From the NCBI RefSeq assembly GCF_009765375.1, contig NZ_VTOK01000011.1:62001-126000 (forward strand): a stretch of 64,000 bases of DNA, in the 5' to 3' direction. Position 1 is the stretch's first letter; each line of letters opens with the position of its first letter. Source of the DNA: Alteribacillus sp. YIM 98480. GTDB lineage: Bacteria > Bacillota > Bacilli > Bacillales > Marinococcaceae. The position numbers were made by a program, and so were the translations under genes. Shown one piece after another: positions 26,394 to 34,546 of the stretch. The notes under the pieces are model-generated. The model saw only the letters and a list, made by a program, of their open reading frames with translations. It did no database searches and was not told where the DNA came from.

Positions 26394-26958
26394 GCGTTCC
26401 CCCTCCTTTTTCTCTGTAATGAACCATCAAAAGGCCGATTTTGTCAGGAAGATTGATAGGTTTTACTGGTTGAAACCCACACTTTTTAAACACATGAATC
26501 ATTTTGTGATTTCTAATGTCAGGCTCTGCAACAACCTTCACTGTCTTCGAACGGTCATAGATAAAAGAAAGCATTTCTTTAACCAGCGGAGCAGCAAGTC
26601 CTTTCCCTAAAAAAGACTCTGGCCCAAATAATAAATGGACTCCTTGATCATCAAGCTGATATTTATAATGGCGGCCTACTACATCATCTTTTACGTCATA
26701 TGTCTCCCAATAACTCATAGGGATGCCGTTGACCAATCCAATCCACAATTTCTGGTGAGAATCCCTTACCGCCTTGTCGATGTGAGAGCGAAAAGCTTCT
26801 CTTGGGAGATTCAGCTGCCAATAAGGGATCACATGCTCTTTATGCATCCATTGAAATAGATATTCTTCGTCTTCTTTTCGCTGAAACGGCCGAAACTCAA
26901 CAGCTTGTCTATCTGCCAGCTCATTTTTATACGATGTTTGTTTCATGCGAGTAATCAA
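26383..26958 (-). CDS. GNAT acetyltransferase of siderophore synthesis (RhbD/IucB-like)
   Basis: About 191 residues. Start chosen as TTG 26958, nine bases after AGGAGG; ATG 26946 is an alternative. Features of the AlcB/IucB group are visible: LFQWMHKEHVIPYWQLN, GPESFLGKGLAAPLVKEML (acetyl-CoA site) and DIRNHKMIHVFKKCGFQPV. It acylates the N-hydroxylated diamine to a hydroxamic acid. It overlaps the end of the upstream synthetase by about 30 bases, so translation is tightly coupled. Confidence 0.9.
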   Translation of the reverse strand: MITRMKQTSYKNELADRQAVEFRPFQRKEDEEYLFQWMHKEHVIPYWQLNLPREAFRSHIDKAVRDSHQKLWIGLVNGIPMSYWETYDVKDDVVGRHYKYQLDDQGVHLLFGPESFLGKGLAAPLVKEMLSFIYDRSKTVKVVAEPDIRNHKMIHVFKKCGFQPVKPINLPDKIGLLMVHYREKGGGTLER

Positions 26959-28684
26959 CAGCTCTAACCTCCTTTTGAACAAGCGGATTTTTCACTTCAG
27001 TGTAAACAGACTGTGTCTCTAAAGTACCGACCAATTCATCCATATCGTGGAAGCGTGTCAGCAAATTCGCCTTGCATGGAAGCGCTTCTTGCTGCAGTAA
27101 TGTGTTTAATATATTTGATTTTGAGTGAGAGACGACTGGAATAAAATTTTCCAATTCTTCTCTAACCATCTGCAATAGCTTTTCTTCCTGCACTAAGCCG
27201 CTGCAGCCAAATGCATTAATCAAACCAAAAATATGATTAAAAAAGAAATAATAACGGAGCCGCTCATCGACAAGACTATCCTCGCAGACTGTGTCGCTTT
27301 TTTCCTTCAAGTTTGGTACAAACTGTTGCAAATAGTCCTGTTTGGATGAGGCAAAATAATACCCCTGGTTATCTCTGTAGTAAAAAGCTTCTGGATAGCC
27401 TTTGTCCATTTTTAAAACGGAATTTTGCTGATGTGCTTCCAATGCAATACCATGCGTAAAGTAAAGCCACAATAAAGGCTGCAAAGATATATTTAAATAT
27501 TTTTTAAACCAATCAATGCTGACTTCTTCCACGTTTCTAATTTCTAGTTCAGCGAGATCCTCCATAATCCTTTGTATATGTGGTTTTTCACCTGGTAAAG
27601 CGTCTTGGCATAGTCCTGCTATTAATGTGGTTTCTGCAGCTTTCTCTTTTTTAAAAGGATTTTCCCGAATAACGACCTCTAATCCGCTCTCTTTCTCCCC
27701 TTTAAATGCTAGATAGGCAGGATCACGGGTAACATAAAAGCCAGGGAAAAATTCACTTAACTGCTTGCCTATCTCACTATCAAGAATCTTATTTACGGTC
27801 AGCCCTCTCTCCAACTCAATTTTCTTATTTACACGTAAGGAATTAGTTACTTTAACCGGTATCGAAAACTTAAACATATAATCCAAGTTTTCATTATAGA
27901 CCGTTCGAATCGAAGAAGTAGCTGACACTTTTCTGCCCATAAGTCCAAGATCAAAAAGCAGCTCTTCTTGCATTAATTCTTGGATGGCAGGGGTTTGCAG
28001 CAGCTTTTCTGCCTGAAGAGGATGGACTGGAAATAGCTGAAAACCAGGTTTTCCGCCAGATGCTTTCTTTTCTTCTTCTGTCAACAGAGATAAAACAGCT
28101 TGTTCTGCCTCTTCTCCTTCTCGCTCAGCTATGGATTCATGAATTAAAAAATAACGTAATTGAAACTGCCCCCGTGTTTCCGGTGAACATTGATTTGTTT
28201 CTTTCTCATTCATTCCCTGCCGGCTTTTCGGTGTTGGATGAAGCAAGTGCCCGAAAAGTAATGATTGTTCAGAATCAAGGAAGCTTCTGACAGGATCATA
28301 AAGCTGACTGCTTTCTGTTTTTCTTTTTTCCAAAAACAATCTGATATTTTCAGTGCTTAATAGCACGCGCTTCATTATTTCCTGCATGTGAATAGACTGC
28401 CCTTCAAAGGTAAGAGACAGTTCTTTCGATAACAAGCTGACCAGTGTGACAAGGTCTGCTTCTATCCAGTCCGGTTGATTTTTCATGCGGTAAAACAAAG
28501 GGAAAGAGTAGAGATGCCGGCCTGTTAAAGATGTATAATGCAGTTTTGCTTTTATTTCTGCTCCTTGTTTCTTTAGCGGCAAATGTAATATTCCGTCTTC
28601 CATCTTTCCTTCGCCAGTTTCTCTAACATAGCAATTTAAAAAGCATTCGATGGATTTTTGTTCTGCTGCTTTTCCACTATCCAT
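26927..28684 (-). CDS. IucA/IucC-family siderophore synthetase (RhbC/IucA-like)
   Basis: 585 residues, second NIS synthetase of the operon. Visible motifs: VHPLQAEKLL, SIRTVYNENLDYMFKFSIPV, LEAHQQNSVLKMDKGYPEAF and LINAFGCSGLV. By position it corresponds to RhbC, which makes the first amide bond on citrate. It shares only limited similarity with the other synthetase, as expected for stereo- and step-specific partners. It overlaps the decarboxylase gene by eight bases. Confidence 0.92.
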   Translation of the reverse strand: MDSGKAAEQKSIECFLNCYVRETGEGKMEDGILHLPLKKQGAEIKAKLHYTSLTGRHLYSFPLFYRMKNQPDWIEADLVTLVSLLSKELSLTFEGQSIHMQEIMKRVLLSTENIRLFLEKRKTESSQLYDPVRSFLDSEQSLLFGHLLHPTPKSRQGMNEKETNQCSPETRGQFQLRYFLIHESIAEREGEEAEQAVLSLLTEEEKKASGGKPGFQLFPVHPLQAEKLLQTPAIQELMQEELLFDLGLMGRKVSATSSIRTVYNENLDYMFKFSIPVKVTNSLRVNKKIELERGLTVNKILDSEIGKQLSEFFPGFYVTRDPAYLAFKGEKESGLEVVIRENPFKKEKAAETTLIAGLCQDALPGEKPHIQRIMEDLAELEIRNVEEVSIDWFKKYLNISLQPLLWLYFTHGIALEAHQQNSVLKMDKGYPEAFYYRDNQGYYFASSKQDYLQQFVPNLKEKSDTVCEDSLVDERLRYYFFFNHIFGLINAFGCSGLVQEEKLLQMVREELENFIPVVSHSKSNILNTLLQQEALPCKANLLTRFHDMDELVGTLETQSVYTEVKNPLVQKEVRAVDYSHETNIV

Positions 28685-30215
28685 ATATCTCTTCTCCTCT
28701 CCATTTTTCTTCTAACGTTTGACCTTTTTGGATAATAGCTTCTAATACTTGCTTTCCGTTATGAAAATTAGCACCAGGATGTAATAATGTTATTTTTAAG
28801 AACTGTTTATTGTGTACTTTTGTTTTGGAAAGTACTGCTTGTCCTTCATAAAACAGCTCATTTTTTATGCTTCGGTTTAACTGGTCCACCATCGTTTCCG
28901 GGATTTCTGTTTCGGGAATATAACGAAAAACAAGTGTGCTGATTGATGGTGCTAATGCCAATTCAAAAGCTTGTTTCTGGGCTATTTCATCATGCAATTT
29001 CTTCGTTAAATCTATGATTTGCTCGATCCATTCTCCTAAAGTTCTAATTCCTATTTGTCTCAGGGTCATCCATAACTTTAACGCGTCAAACCGTCTTGAC
29101 GTCTGAACAGATTTATCAACTAGGTGCAGCATACCGCACTCTTCATCTTCTGTTGGACTTAAATAATCGGCCTGCTGACTGTTTACCGTTAAGCTGCCAG
29201 CTTCTTTGACAAGAAAGATACCACAGCTGACTGGTTGAAATAGCATTTTATGAAAATCTATCGTAACGGAATCTGCTCGTTCGATGCCTGTTAGTCGTTT
29301 TTTATGTTGGTCACTAAATAAAAGCCCTCCTCCGTAGGCCGCATCTATGTGAAACCACAACCCTTCTGCGGCGGCTATATCGGCAATTTCCATTAAGGAA
29401 TCGATACTTCCAAAATCAGTCGTCCCTGCTGTTGCCACGATGGCAATCGGAAGCAAGCCATCCTTTTTCAATTCTTTTACAGTACTCAGGCAGCCTTGTC
29501 CGTCTATTTCCTTATTGTTATTGGTTTTTATGGTAGTGACTGCTTGTTCGCCAAGACCTAACTGAACTGCCGATTTTTTCACCGTAAAGTGAGCATCTTC
29601 AGAACAAAGAATCCGGAAACGTTCAGCCTCTTTCGGTAATCCCTTTGTTTTAACGGAATGGCCAAGTTTTTTCTGGCACCAGTTGTCTCTTGCCAGCTGC
29701 AATCCCATGTAATTCGACTGTGTGCCTCCACTTGTAAACACACCATCTCCTGTTTCGGGAAGACCGGTAAGCTCTATCATCCATTTCACAAGTCGATCTT
29801 CTAAATAAGTGGCCGCCGGGCTTTGATCCCAGGAATCCATTGATTGATTTAGTGTACTTAAAATAAGCTCTGCTGCGATGGAAGGGTTCACAACCGGGCA
29901 CTGTAAATGAGCCATACACGCAGGGTGCTGCACTTTAATGGCTGGTTCGACTGCATACCTTCTCACATCTTCGAGTACCGTTTCCCATGTTTCTCCACGA
30001 AAGGAATAAAGGTCAGGCTGCTCAAGCATCTCTTTTATTTGTAGAGGTGTTTTTCCAGAATAAGGCTCTTCTGTTTTATCCAACGTGTCCGTAAGCATTT
30101 TTATTGTGCTGAACATCATTTCTTGAAACGATTGATTTCTTTTTGCATCTGTTTGTATAAAAAAGGAGTTTAAATTATCCTCTGTTTTTGTTTCTTTTGT
30201 TTTTAACAAAACCAT
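28677..30215 (-). CDS. PLP-dependent decarboxylase (2,4-diaminobutyrate decarboxylase type)
   Basis: 512 residues, group II PLP decarboxylase. The PLP lysine lies in SVTIDFHKMLFQPVSC; other family features are FTSGGTQSNYMGLQLARDNW, TAGTTDFGSIDSL and FHIDAAYGGGLLFS. By operon order it matches RhbB, which converts L-2,4-diaminobutyrate to 1,3-diaminopropane for rhizobactin/schizokinen-type siderophores. First gene of the operon, behind two Fur boxes. The expected diaminobutyrate aminotransferase (RhbA) is absent from the window. Lysine or ornithine as substrate cannot be excluded. Confidence 0.88.
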   Translation of the reverse strand: MVLLKTKETKTEDNLNSFFIQTDAKRNQSFQEMMFSTIKMLTDTLDKTEEPYSGKTPLQIKEMLEQPDLYSFRGETWETVLEDVRRYAVEPAIKVQHPACMAHLQCPVVNPSIAAELILSTLNQSMDSWDQSPAATYLEDRLVKWMIELTGLPETGDGVFTSGGTQSNYMGLQLARDNWCQKKLGHSVKTKGLPKEAERFRILCSEDAHFTVKKSAVQLGLGEQAVTTIKTNNNKEIDGQGCLSTVKELKKDGLLPIAIVATAGTTDFGSIDSLMEIADIAAAEGLWFHIDAAYGGGLLFSDQHKKRLTGIERADSVTIDFHKMLFQPVSCGIFLVKEAGSLTVNSQQADYLSPTEDEECGMLHLVDKSVQTSRRFDALKLWMTLRQIGIRTLGEWIEQIIDLTKKLHDEIAQKQAFELALAPSISTLVFRYIPETEIPETMVDQLNRSIKNELFYEGQAVLSKTKVHNKQFLKITLLHPGANFHNGKQVLEAIIQKGQTLEEKWRGEEIYG

Positions 30216-30246
30216 TTATGCAGCCCCTTTTCATCATTTGTTCAAT

Positions 30247-30265
30247 ATTGATAATCATTATCAAT
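30247..30265 (-). promoter_or_regulatory. Fur box, proximal
   Basis: A TTGATAAT C ATTATCAA T is a perfect 19-bp palindrome matching the GATAATGATAATCATTATC-type Fur consensus, about 30 bases ahead of the siderophore decarboxylase start. It indicates iron-dependent repression of the operon. Confidence 0.93.
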
Positions 30266-30305
30266 TATTTGTTTTAAAAAACGCCTACCCGAAAGGGCGA
30301 CGTTA

Positions 30306-30326
30306 ATTGATAACGAATATCATTTT
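30306..30326 (-). promoter_or_regulatory. Fur box, distal
   Basis: ATTGATAACGAATATCATTTT contains TGATAA and a TATCA half-site in Fur-box spacing, about 55 bases upstream of the perfect box. Together they suggest Fur binding across the promoter. Confidence 0.75.
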
Positions 30327-30543
30327 CACTACTAATGTATTCCATCTGCAAAGTGAAAGTCAATAATTATTCTGTAAATTAGGCATAATTAATTAATAAA
30401 CTCTTTCACTACATTAGTGATGAAACTCCTTTTATAACAAGCATATTGCTTACTTTTTTCAAAAAAACTAAAAACATTTTCAGCTGTTGATTTTTATTTA
30501 TAAGCCTTATGTACCTGTCTTTTAAAATCATATCGTTTGCATT

Positions 30544-30571
30544 CTCATCAGTTTATAAGTAAACTGATGAG
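30544..30571 (+). promoter_or_regulatory. Palindromic operator overlapping a promoter, likely MhqR-type
   Basis: CTCATCAGTTTA TAAG TAAACTGATGAG is a perfect 12-bp inverted repeat with a 4-base spacer, 28 bases ahead of the MarR-family gene. A promoter TTGCAT-N17-TAAACT (30537-30565) overlaps it, so binding would block RNA polymerase. This is the expected layout for autorepression by the MarR regulator downstream. Confidence 0.82.
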
Positions 30572-30598
30572 GAAATAGATTGGAAAAGGGATGGATAA

Positions 30599-31069
30599 AT
30601 GATGTCACAATCTAAAAATACCCCGCCTTTGTCCAAACACAACGAGAGGCTGGCCCTTCTTCTCTGGTTTCGTTTATCCCGTTTTTACAATCAGAGTATA
30701 CGCAAGTCGAATAAGCATTTAAAAAGATGGGAGTTGAGTGCTGCCCAATTTGATGTGCTCGTCCAAGTTGGAACCTATCAGCCATTAACCCAAAATGAAT
30801 TGGCAGCTAAACTTTTTGTTACAAAAGGAAATATAACTCAGGTCCTGCGGCGCATGGAACAACTAGGCTGGATCCAGCGGGAACAAGATTGGAAAAAGAA
30901 GGTTATATCCTTAACAGATGCAGGTAAATCTTTATTCGAAGGAGTAGTACCGCATCAAGAACAATTTCAAGCTTCTCAGTTTCAAGGGCTTGAAAAAGAA
31001 GAACAAAAACAACTGTTGGACTTATTAAAAAAGCTTCAGCAGCAAAATGAAAAAGTGGAGGAATTATAG
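30599..31069 (+). CDS. mhqR: MarR-family regulator, MhqR-like
   Basis: 156 residues with a winged-helix domain: LSAAQFDVLVQVGTYQPLTQ, then the recognition region LAAKLFVTKGNITQVLRRME and the wing IQREQDWKKKVISLTDAG. It probably represses its own operon with a ring-cleaving dioxygenase and an esterase, as MhqR does for quinone-detoxification genes in B. subtilis. The downstream gene starts within its stop codon. ATG 30599 or the adjacent ATG 30602, with AAAGGG upstream. No redox cysteine pair is seen, consistent with MhqR rather than OhrR. Confidence 0.85.
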   Translation: MMSQSKNTPPLSKHNERLALLLWFRLSRFYNQSIRKSNKHLKRWELSAAQFDVLVQVGTYQPLTQNELAAKLFVTKGNITQVLRRMEQLGWIQREQDWKKKVISLTDAGKSLFEGVVPHQEQFQASQFQGLEKEEQKQLLDLLKKLQQQNEKVEEL

Positions 31070-32043
31070 TGAAATTAAAAGGCATTCATCATTTATCAGC
31101 TATCACAGCTAATGCAAAAGAAAACCTTGATTTTTATACAAAAGTCATGGGGCTTCGGCTGGTTAAAAAAACAGTCAATCAGGACGACACTTCTGTCTAT
31201 CACTTATTTTACGGAGATGAACGCGGCAACCCTGGTACAGAGCTGACTTTTTTTGAAATACCGATGGCTGCTCCAAATCAGCCTGGGGCTAGCAGTATAT
31301 CTGCTACTTCCTTAAGAGTACAGGACAATGAGGCCCTGCTTTATTGGAAGAAAAGATTCGAAGAACACGGCGTTGAGCACGAAGAGGTAGCAGAACGCGG
31401 CGGCAGAAATACAATTGCATTTAAAGATTTTGAAGGCCAGCGTTTGATTCTCGTATCAGACGAAAACAACAAGGGCGTTCCGGGAGGCAGTCCTTGGGAC
31501 AAATCTCCTGTTCCGCAAAGACACGGTGTGACCGGGCTCGGTCCTATAAAGTTAACAGTTAGGGATGCTGCGCCTACTACTAAAGTATTAACTGATGTGA
31601 TGGGCTTTCGAGAAAAAGGTAAGTACTCGTCTGATCAAGACGGCCAATCAGACATTATCGTGTTTGAAACCGGTGAAGGAGGAAGCGGTGCAGAAATCCA
31701 TTTAGAAGAACGTCCTGATCTCGCATTTGAACGTCAAGGACGGGGCGGGGTGCATCATGTCGCCTTTCGTGTAGAGGACTTAGAGCAACTAGAAAAATGG
31801 ATTCAGCATATAAGTGATGTTGGCCTGCCTAATTCTGGTTTTGTAGAACGATATTATTTCCGATCCCTTTATTTCAGAGAGCCAAACGGAATATTATTTG
31901 AAATCGCAACAGACGGACCAGGATTTGACGGAGATGAAGATATCGATCATCTTGGTGAATCTTTGGCCCTCCCTCCTTATCTCGAGCCAAAACGCGAACA
32001 AATCGAAGCAAGGTTGAAGCCGCTCGATTATAAGCCTGAATAA
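31069..32043 (+). CDS. mhqA: Ring-cleaving dioxygenase, glyoxalase fold (MhqA/MhqO-like)
   Basis: 324 residues, two vicinal-oxygen-chelate (glyoxalase) modules. N-terminal module begins GIHHLSAITANAKENLDFYT (first metal histidine); the second begins RHGVTGLGPIKLTVRDAAPT and carries GRGGVHHVAFRVEDLEQLEK and the metal glutamate in ILFEIATDGPGF. These enzymes are proposed to open hydroquinone or catechol rings. GTG 31069 overlaps the mhqR stop codon, with GGAGG upstream. Member of the mhq-like operon. Confidence 0.9.
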   Translation: MKLKGIHHLSAITANAKENLDFYTKVMGLRLVKKTVNQDDTSVYHLFYGDERGNPGTELTFFEIPMAAPNQPGASSISATSLRVQDNEALLYWKKRFEEHGVEHEEVAERGGRNTIAFKDFEGQRLILVSDENNKGVPGGSPWDKSPVPQRHGVTGLGPIKLTVRDAAPTTKVLTDVMGFREKGKYSSDQDGQSDIIVFETGEGGSGAEIHLEERPDLAFERQGRGGVHHVAFRVEDLEQLEKWIQHISDVGLPNSGFVERYYFRSLYFREPNGILFEIATDGPGFDGDEDIDHLGESLALPPYLEPKREQIEARLKPLDYKPE

Positions 32044-32163
32044 ACGTGTGAAAATATGGTAGCAAAACGTCGGAAAGAAAAATAATAAAATGTCTGAATA
32101 TCATTGATCCATTTTTTCCCCATTAGACCAATTAACACAAGAAGAAAGGTGGAACAACAAACA

Positions 32164-32778
32164 ATGAAGCATATTTTTAAAGAAGGAAAAAATAAAGATG
32201 CGCCGGTATTATTACTTTTGCACGGCACTGGCGGCACTGAGGAGGATTTACTTGAAGTGGGCCGCATGATTGATGACGAAGCTTCCATACTAAGCGTCCG
32301 AGGAAACGTATCTGAAAACGGTATGCCCCGATTTTTCCGGCGCTTAGCAGAAGGTGTTTTTGACGAGGAAGATCTTGTTTTCCGGACAAAGGAACTCCAT
32401 GACTTTCTTGACGACAGTGCAGAAAAATATGAATTTGACCGTGAAAATATAGTGGCTGTAGGCTATTCTAATGGGGCAAACATTGCCGGAAGCTTGCTGT
32501 TCCATTATAAAAATGCCTTAAAAGGAGCATTGCTTCATCATCCGATGGTCCCGCGCAAAGGAGTTGTACTTCCAGATTTGCAGGGAAAAGCCATCTTCAT
32601 AGGAGCTGGAGCAAATGATCCAATCTGCCCGCCAGAAGAAACAGAAGGACTTAGCAGACTTCTAAAGGAAGCAGGTGCTGACGTTAAGGTGCAATGGGAA
32701 CAAAGCGGCCACCAGTTGACTTTAGAAGAAGTACAAGGAGCTGCAGAGTGGTATAAAAATTATATTAGAAAAACTTGA
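32164..32778 (+). CDS. mhqD: Carboxylesterase/phospholipase-like alpha/beta hydrolase (MhqD-like)
   Basis: 204 residues from ATG 32164 (AAAGGTGG upstream). Oxyanion region LLLLHGTGGTEEDLL, nucleophile serine in VAVGYSNGANIA, aspartate in GAGANDPICPPEE and histidine in WEQSGHQLTLEE complete the triad. It matches the MhqD/YodD group, which accompanies ring-cleaving dioxygenases in quinone resistance. The last codons and stop (ACT TGA) fall within a copy of repeat B. Confidence 0.88.
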   Translation: MKHIFKEGKNKDAPVLLLLHGTGGTEEDLLEVGRMIDDEASILSVRGNVSENGMPRFFRRLAEGVFDEEDLVFRTKELHDFLDDSAEKYEFDRENIVAVGYSNGANIAGSLLFHYKNALKGALLHHPMVPRKGVVLPDLQGKAIFIGAGANDPICPPEETEGLSRLLKEAGADVKVQWEQSGHQLTLEEVQGAAEWYKNYIRKT

Positions 32779-32831
32779 CTTACCGCCAAGTCCAAATGGC
32801 GGAAGTAGTAATCTTGCTTATACTTGTCAAA
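32767..32831 (+). repeat. Repeat B, truncated copy, supplying the mhqD stop codon
   Basis: GAAAAACTTGACTTACCGCC, then AAATGGCGGAAG and CTTGCTTATACTT match the left two thirds of repeat B. The rest is cut off by the next element. The TGA of mhqD is inside the repeat (AAAACTTGAC for AAAACTTGGC). Confidence 0.75.
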
Positions 32832-32838
32832 TAAACTT

Positions 32839-33071
32839 GGGGCTGTCCAAAAGGTTTTTTTCAGCTGAAATACCCTTCGCTTTCACCCTCAGGGCACTAG
32901 TGGGACCTCTACTCCAGCTCTCTTGTTGGTTCTCGTAGTATCTTCTTTGCAGCGGGGAACACTTCAGCTTCCTCGTGAGCAAAGACCGCTTACTGCAGGC
33001 CGCTGAAGTCTACGTGTATTTCAACTGAAGTTAATTAAAAAATGTAGCCGACCCGACTTATGAACAGCCCC
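32839..33071. mobile_element. 233-bp MITE-like element
   Basis: The ends are inverted repeats GGGGCTGTCCAAAAGG and, read inward from the right, GGGGCTGTTCATAAGT. A second inner inverted pair is TTCAGCTGAAATAC and GTATTTCAACTGAA. There is no ORF. Termini starting GGGGCTGT are common on Bacillus insertion sequences, so this is probably a non-autonomous derivative mobilised in trans. A clear target-site duplication is not visible. Confidence 0.7.
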
Positions 33072-33164
33072 TCTTCTATATTTTTAGTTAGTTAAAAAAA
33101 ATTTCTGCAACATCAAAAAGTATGCAGAACTAAATAGCGTAATTCTTTAGACTAATCTATTTGT

Positions 33165-33443
33165 TTAGGTTGAAGCGAGTACATCATGATATTCTTCTTT
33201 TTTCTTTAATTGTTTTTCTGCGTAGTCACATTGTGGGATAATTTTTTTATTTTCCGCTCTTGCTTTTTCCACTACTTTTGCTACCAGCTGTTTTCCTATG
33301 CCCTGTCCTCCTAATTCTTCGGCAACATACGTATGTTCAATGACAATATTGCTATTGTTGTCATGAGAAAAAGTAATTTCCGCTTTTTTTTCACCATTTT
33401 TCAAAATATAAAATTCTCCGTCTCCTCTTGCAATTTCAGTCAT
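33165..33443 (-). CDS. Small GNAT-like N-acetyltransferase (YjdJ type)
   Basis: 92 residues, a compact GCN5-related fold of the YjdJ/PF14542 type: EFYILKNGEKKAEITFS, then VIEHTYVAEELGGQGIGKQL (acetyl-CoA site GQGIGKQLV) and a C-terminal Y/C region KIIPQCDYAEKQLKKKEEY. Proteins of this type are about 90 residues long and of unknown target. ATG 33443 has AAGGAG upstream. Monocistronic. Confidence 0.85.
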   Translation of the reverse strand: MTEIARGDGEFYILKNGEKKAEITFSHDNNSNIVIEHTYVAEELGGQGIGKQLVAKVVEKARAENKKIIPQCDYAEKQLKKKEEYHDVLAST

Positions 33444-33510
33444 AACTTACACTCTCCTTACAGAGTTGTCTTTTTTTATATTCCCAGCAGGACTATTCTT
33501 TTAAACACTT

Positions 33511-33945
33511 CTACCATTCCACTGGTTTTTCGACAACAATTCCATCCGAAATATTATTATGCTGCAAGGAATTTTCTTTTGCCTGTACACAAATAAAATA
33601 TAAATTTTCATTAGAATTGTTTCTAAAAATTCTTACTCCAGCTGGAGCTACTCTCACAACCGTCCCTTCTTCTACATCAAAAATCTCTTCATCTACCTGG
33701 AACTGCCCTTGACCTTTGACAAAAATATAAAGTTCTTCATTTTCACCATGTTTATGGTGAAAAGGCATAGAGGTCTGCGGAGGAAATGAATTCATTGAAA
33801 CTTCCATCCCGTTTAAACCTAAAATGTCATTTAAGAAAGCTTTTCCTCTCGCTTTTACTGGTTCTTCTATCTTATAGTCTTTTAACTCTTCCCATTTACC
33901 AAAGTGAGCAGCAGTATAATTTGTTCCTTGCTTTTTTTCTCGCAT
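33511..33945 (-). CDS. Cupin domain protein
   Basis: 144 residues, one cupin barrel: TSMPFHHKHGENEELYIFVK holds the HxH and glutamate metal ligands, GQGQFQVDEEIFDVEEGTVV the turn, and VRIFRNNSNENLYFICVQ the second motif with asparagine where a histidine is often found. Likely a small metal-dependent enzyme or sugar/quercetinase-like protein; substrate unknown. ATG 33945 has AAGGAGG upstream. Confidence 0.85.
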   Translation of the reverse strand: MREKKQGTNYTAAHFGKWEELKDYKIEEPVKARGKAFLNDILGLNGMEVSMNSFPPQTSMPFHHKHGENEELYIFVKGQGQFQVDEEIFDVEEGTVVRVAPAGVRIFRNNSNENLYFICVQAKENSLQHNNISDGIVVEKPVEW

Positions 33946-34008
33946 ATATTTTATACCTCCTTTCTTATATTATATATCTGATTATTTCGAAAATAAAAGA
34001 GAAGCGAC

Positions 34009-34416
34009 TTACATATCAGTCTGTTTCCGAACAGCAATCGTGCAGCGTGAAATACAAATCAGTTTGTCATTTTCATCTGTTATTTTTACTTCCCACACCA
34101 TAGTCGTTCTGCCTATATGTACCGGCGTTCCAACAGCAGTCACTTCCCCGCTTTTTTTCCCTCGAATGTGATTTGCATTAATTTCAAGTCCTACTACATA
34201 TTCAGTCTTTTGATCAACAAGATTCCATGCTCCTATACTTGCTACACTTTCTGCAAGTACAACCGAGGCTCCGCCATGAAGCATCCCCATAGGCTGACGA
34301 GTTGCATCATGAACCGGCATGGTTGCAACCACATGATTCTCATTAATCTCCACAAATTCAATACCTATTGCATCAATAATCGTGTTTTTCACAAACTTAT
34401 CTTGCAGTAAACTCAT
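34009..34416 (-). CDS. Hotdog-fold thioesterase (PaaI/YdiI type)
   Basis: 135 residues from ATG 34416 (GGGAG upstream; ATG 34437 is less well placed). The hotdog signature is clear: RQPMGMLHGGASVVLAESVA with the catalytic glutamate or aspartate region, and VVGLEINANHIRGKKSGEVT. Members hydrolyse acyl-CoA thioesters such as aromatic or menaquinone precursors. No pathway genes lie next to it. Confidence 0.88.
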   Translation of the reverse strand: MSLLQDKFVKNTIIDAIGIEFVEINENHVVATMPVHDATRQPMGMLHGGASVVLAESVASIGAWNLVDQKTEYVVGLEINANHIRGKKSGEVTAVGTPVHIGRTTMVWEVKITDENDKLICISRCTIAVRKQTDM

Positions 34417-34546
34417 ACAATCATCTCTCCCTTCCATTATTTGTATAGTATATCATATCGATAGTAACGGAACGCTTCTTTTGTATAAAAGCATTTATGA
34501 CGATACTATATAAAGAGAAAATTTACCAAGAGAGGAGGAAACAACA

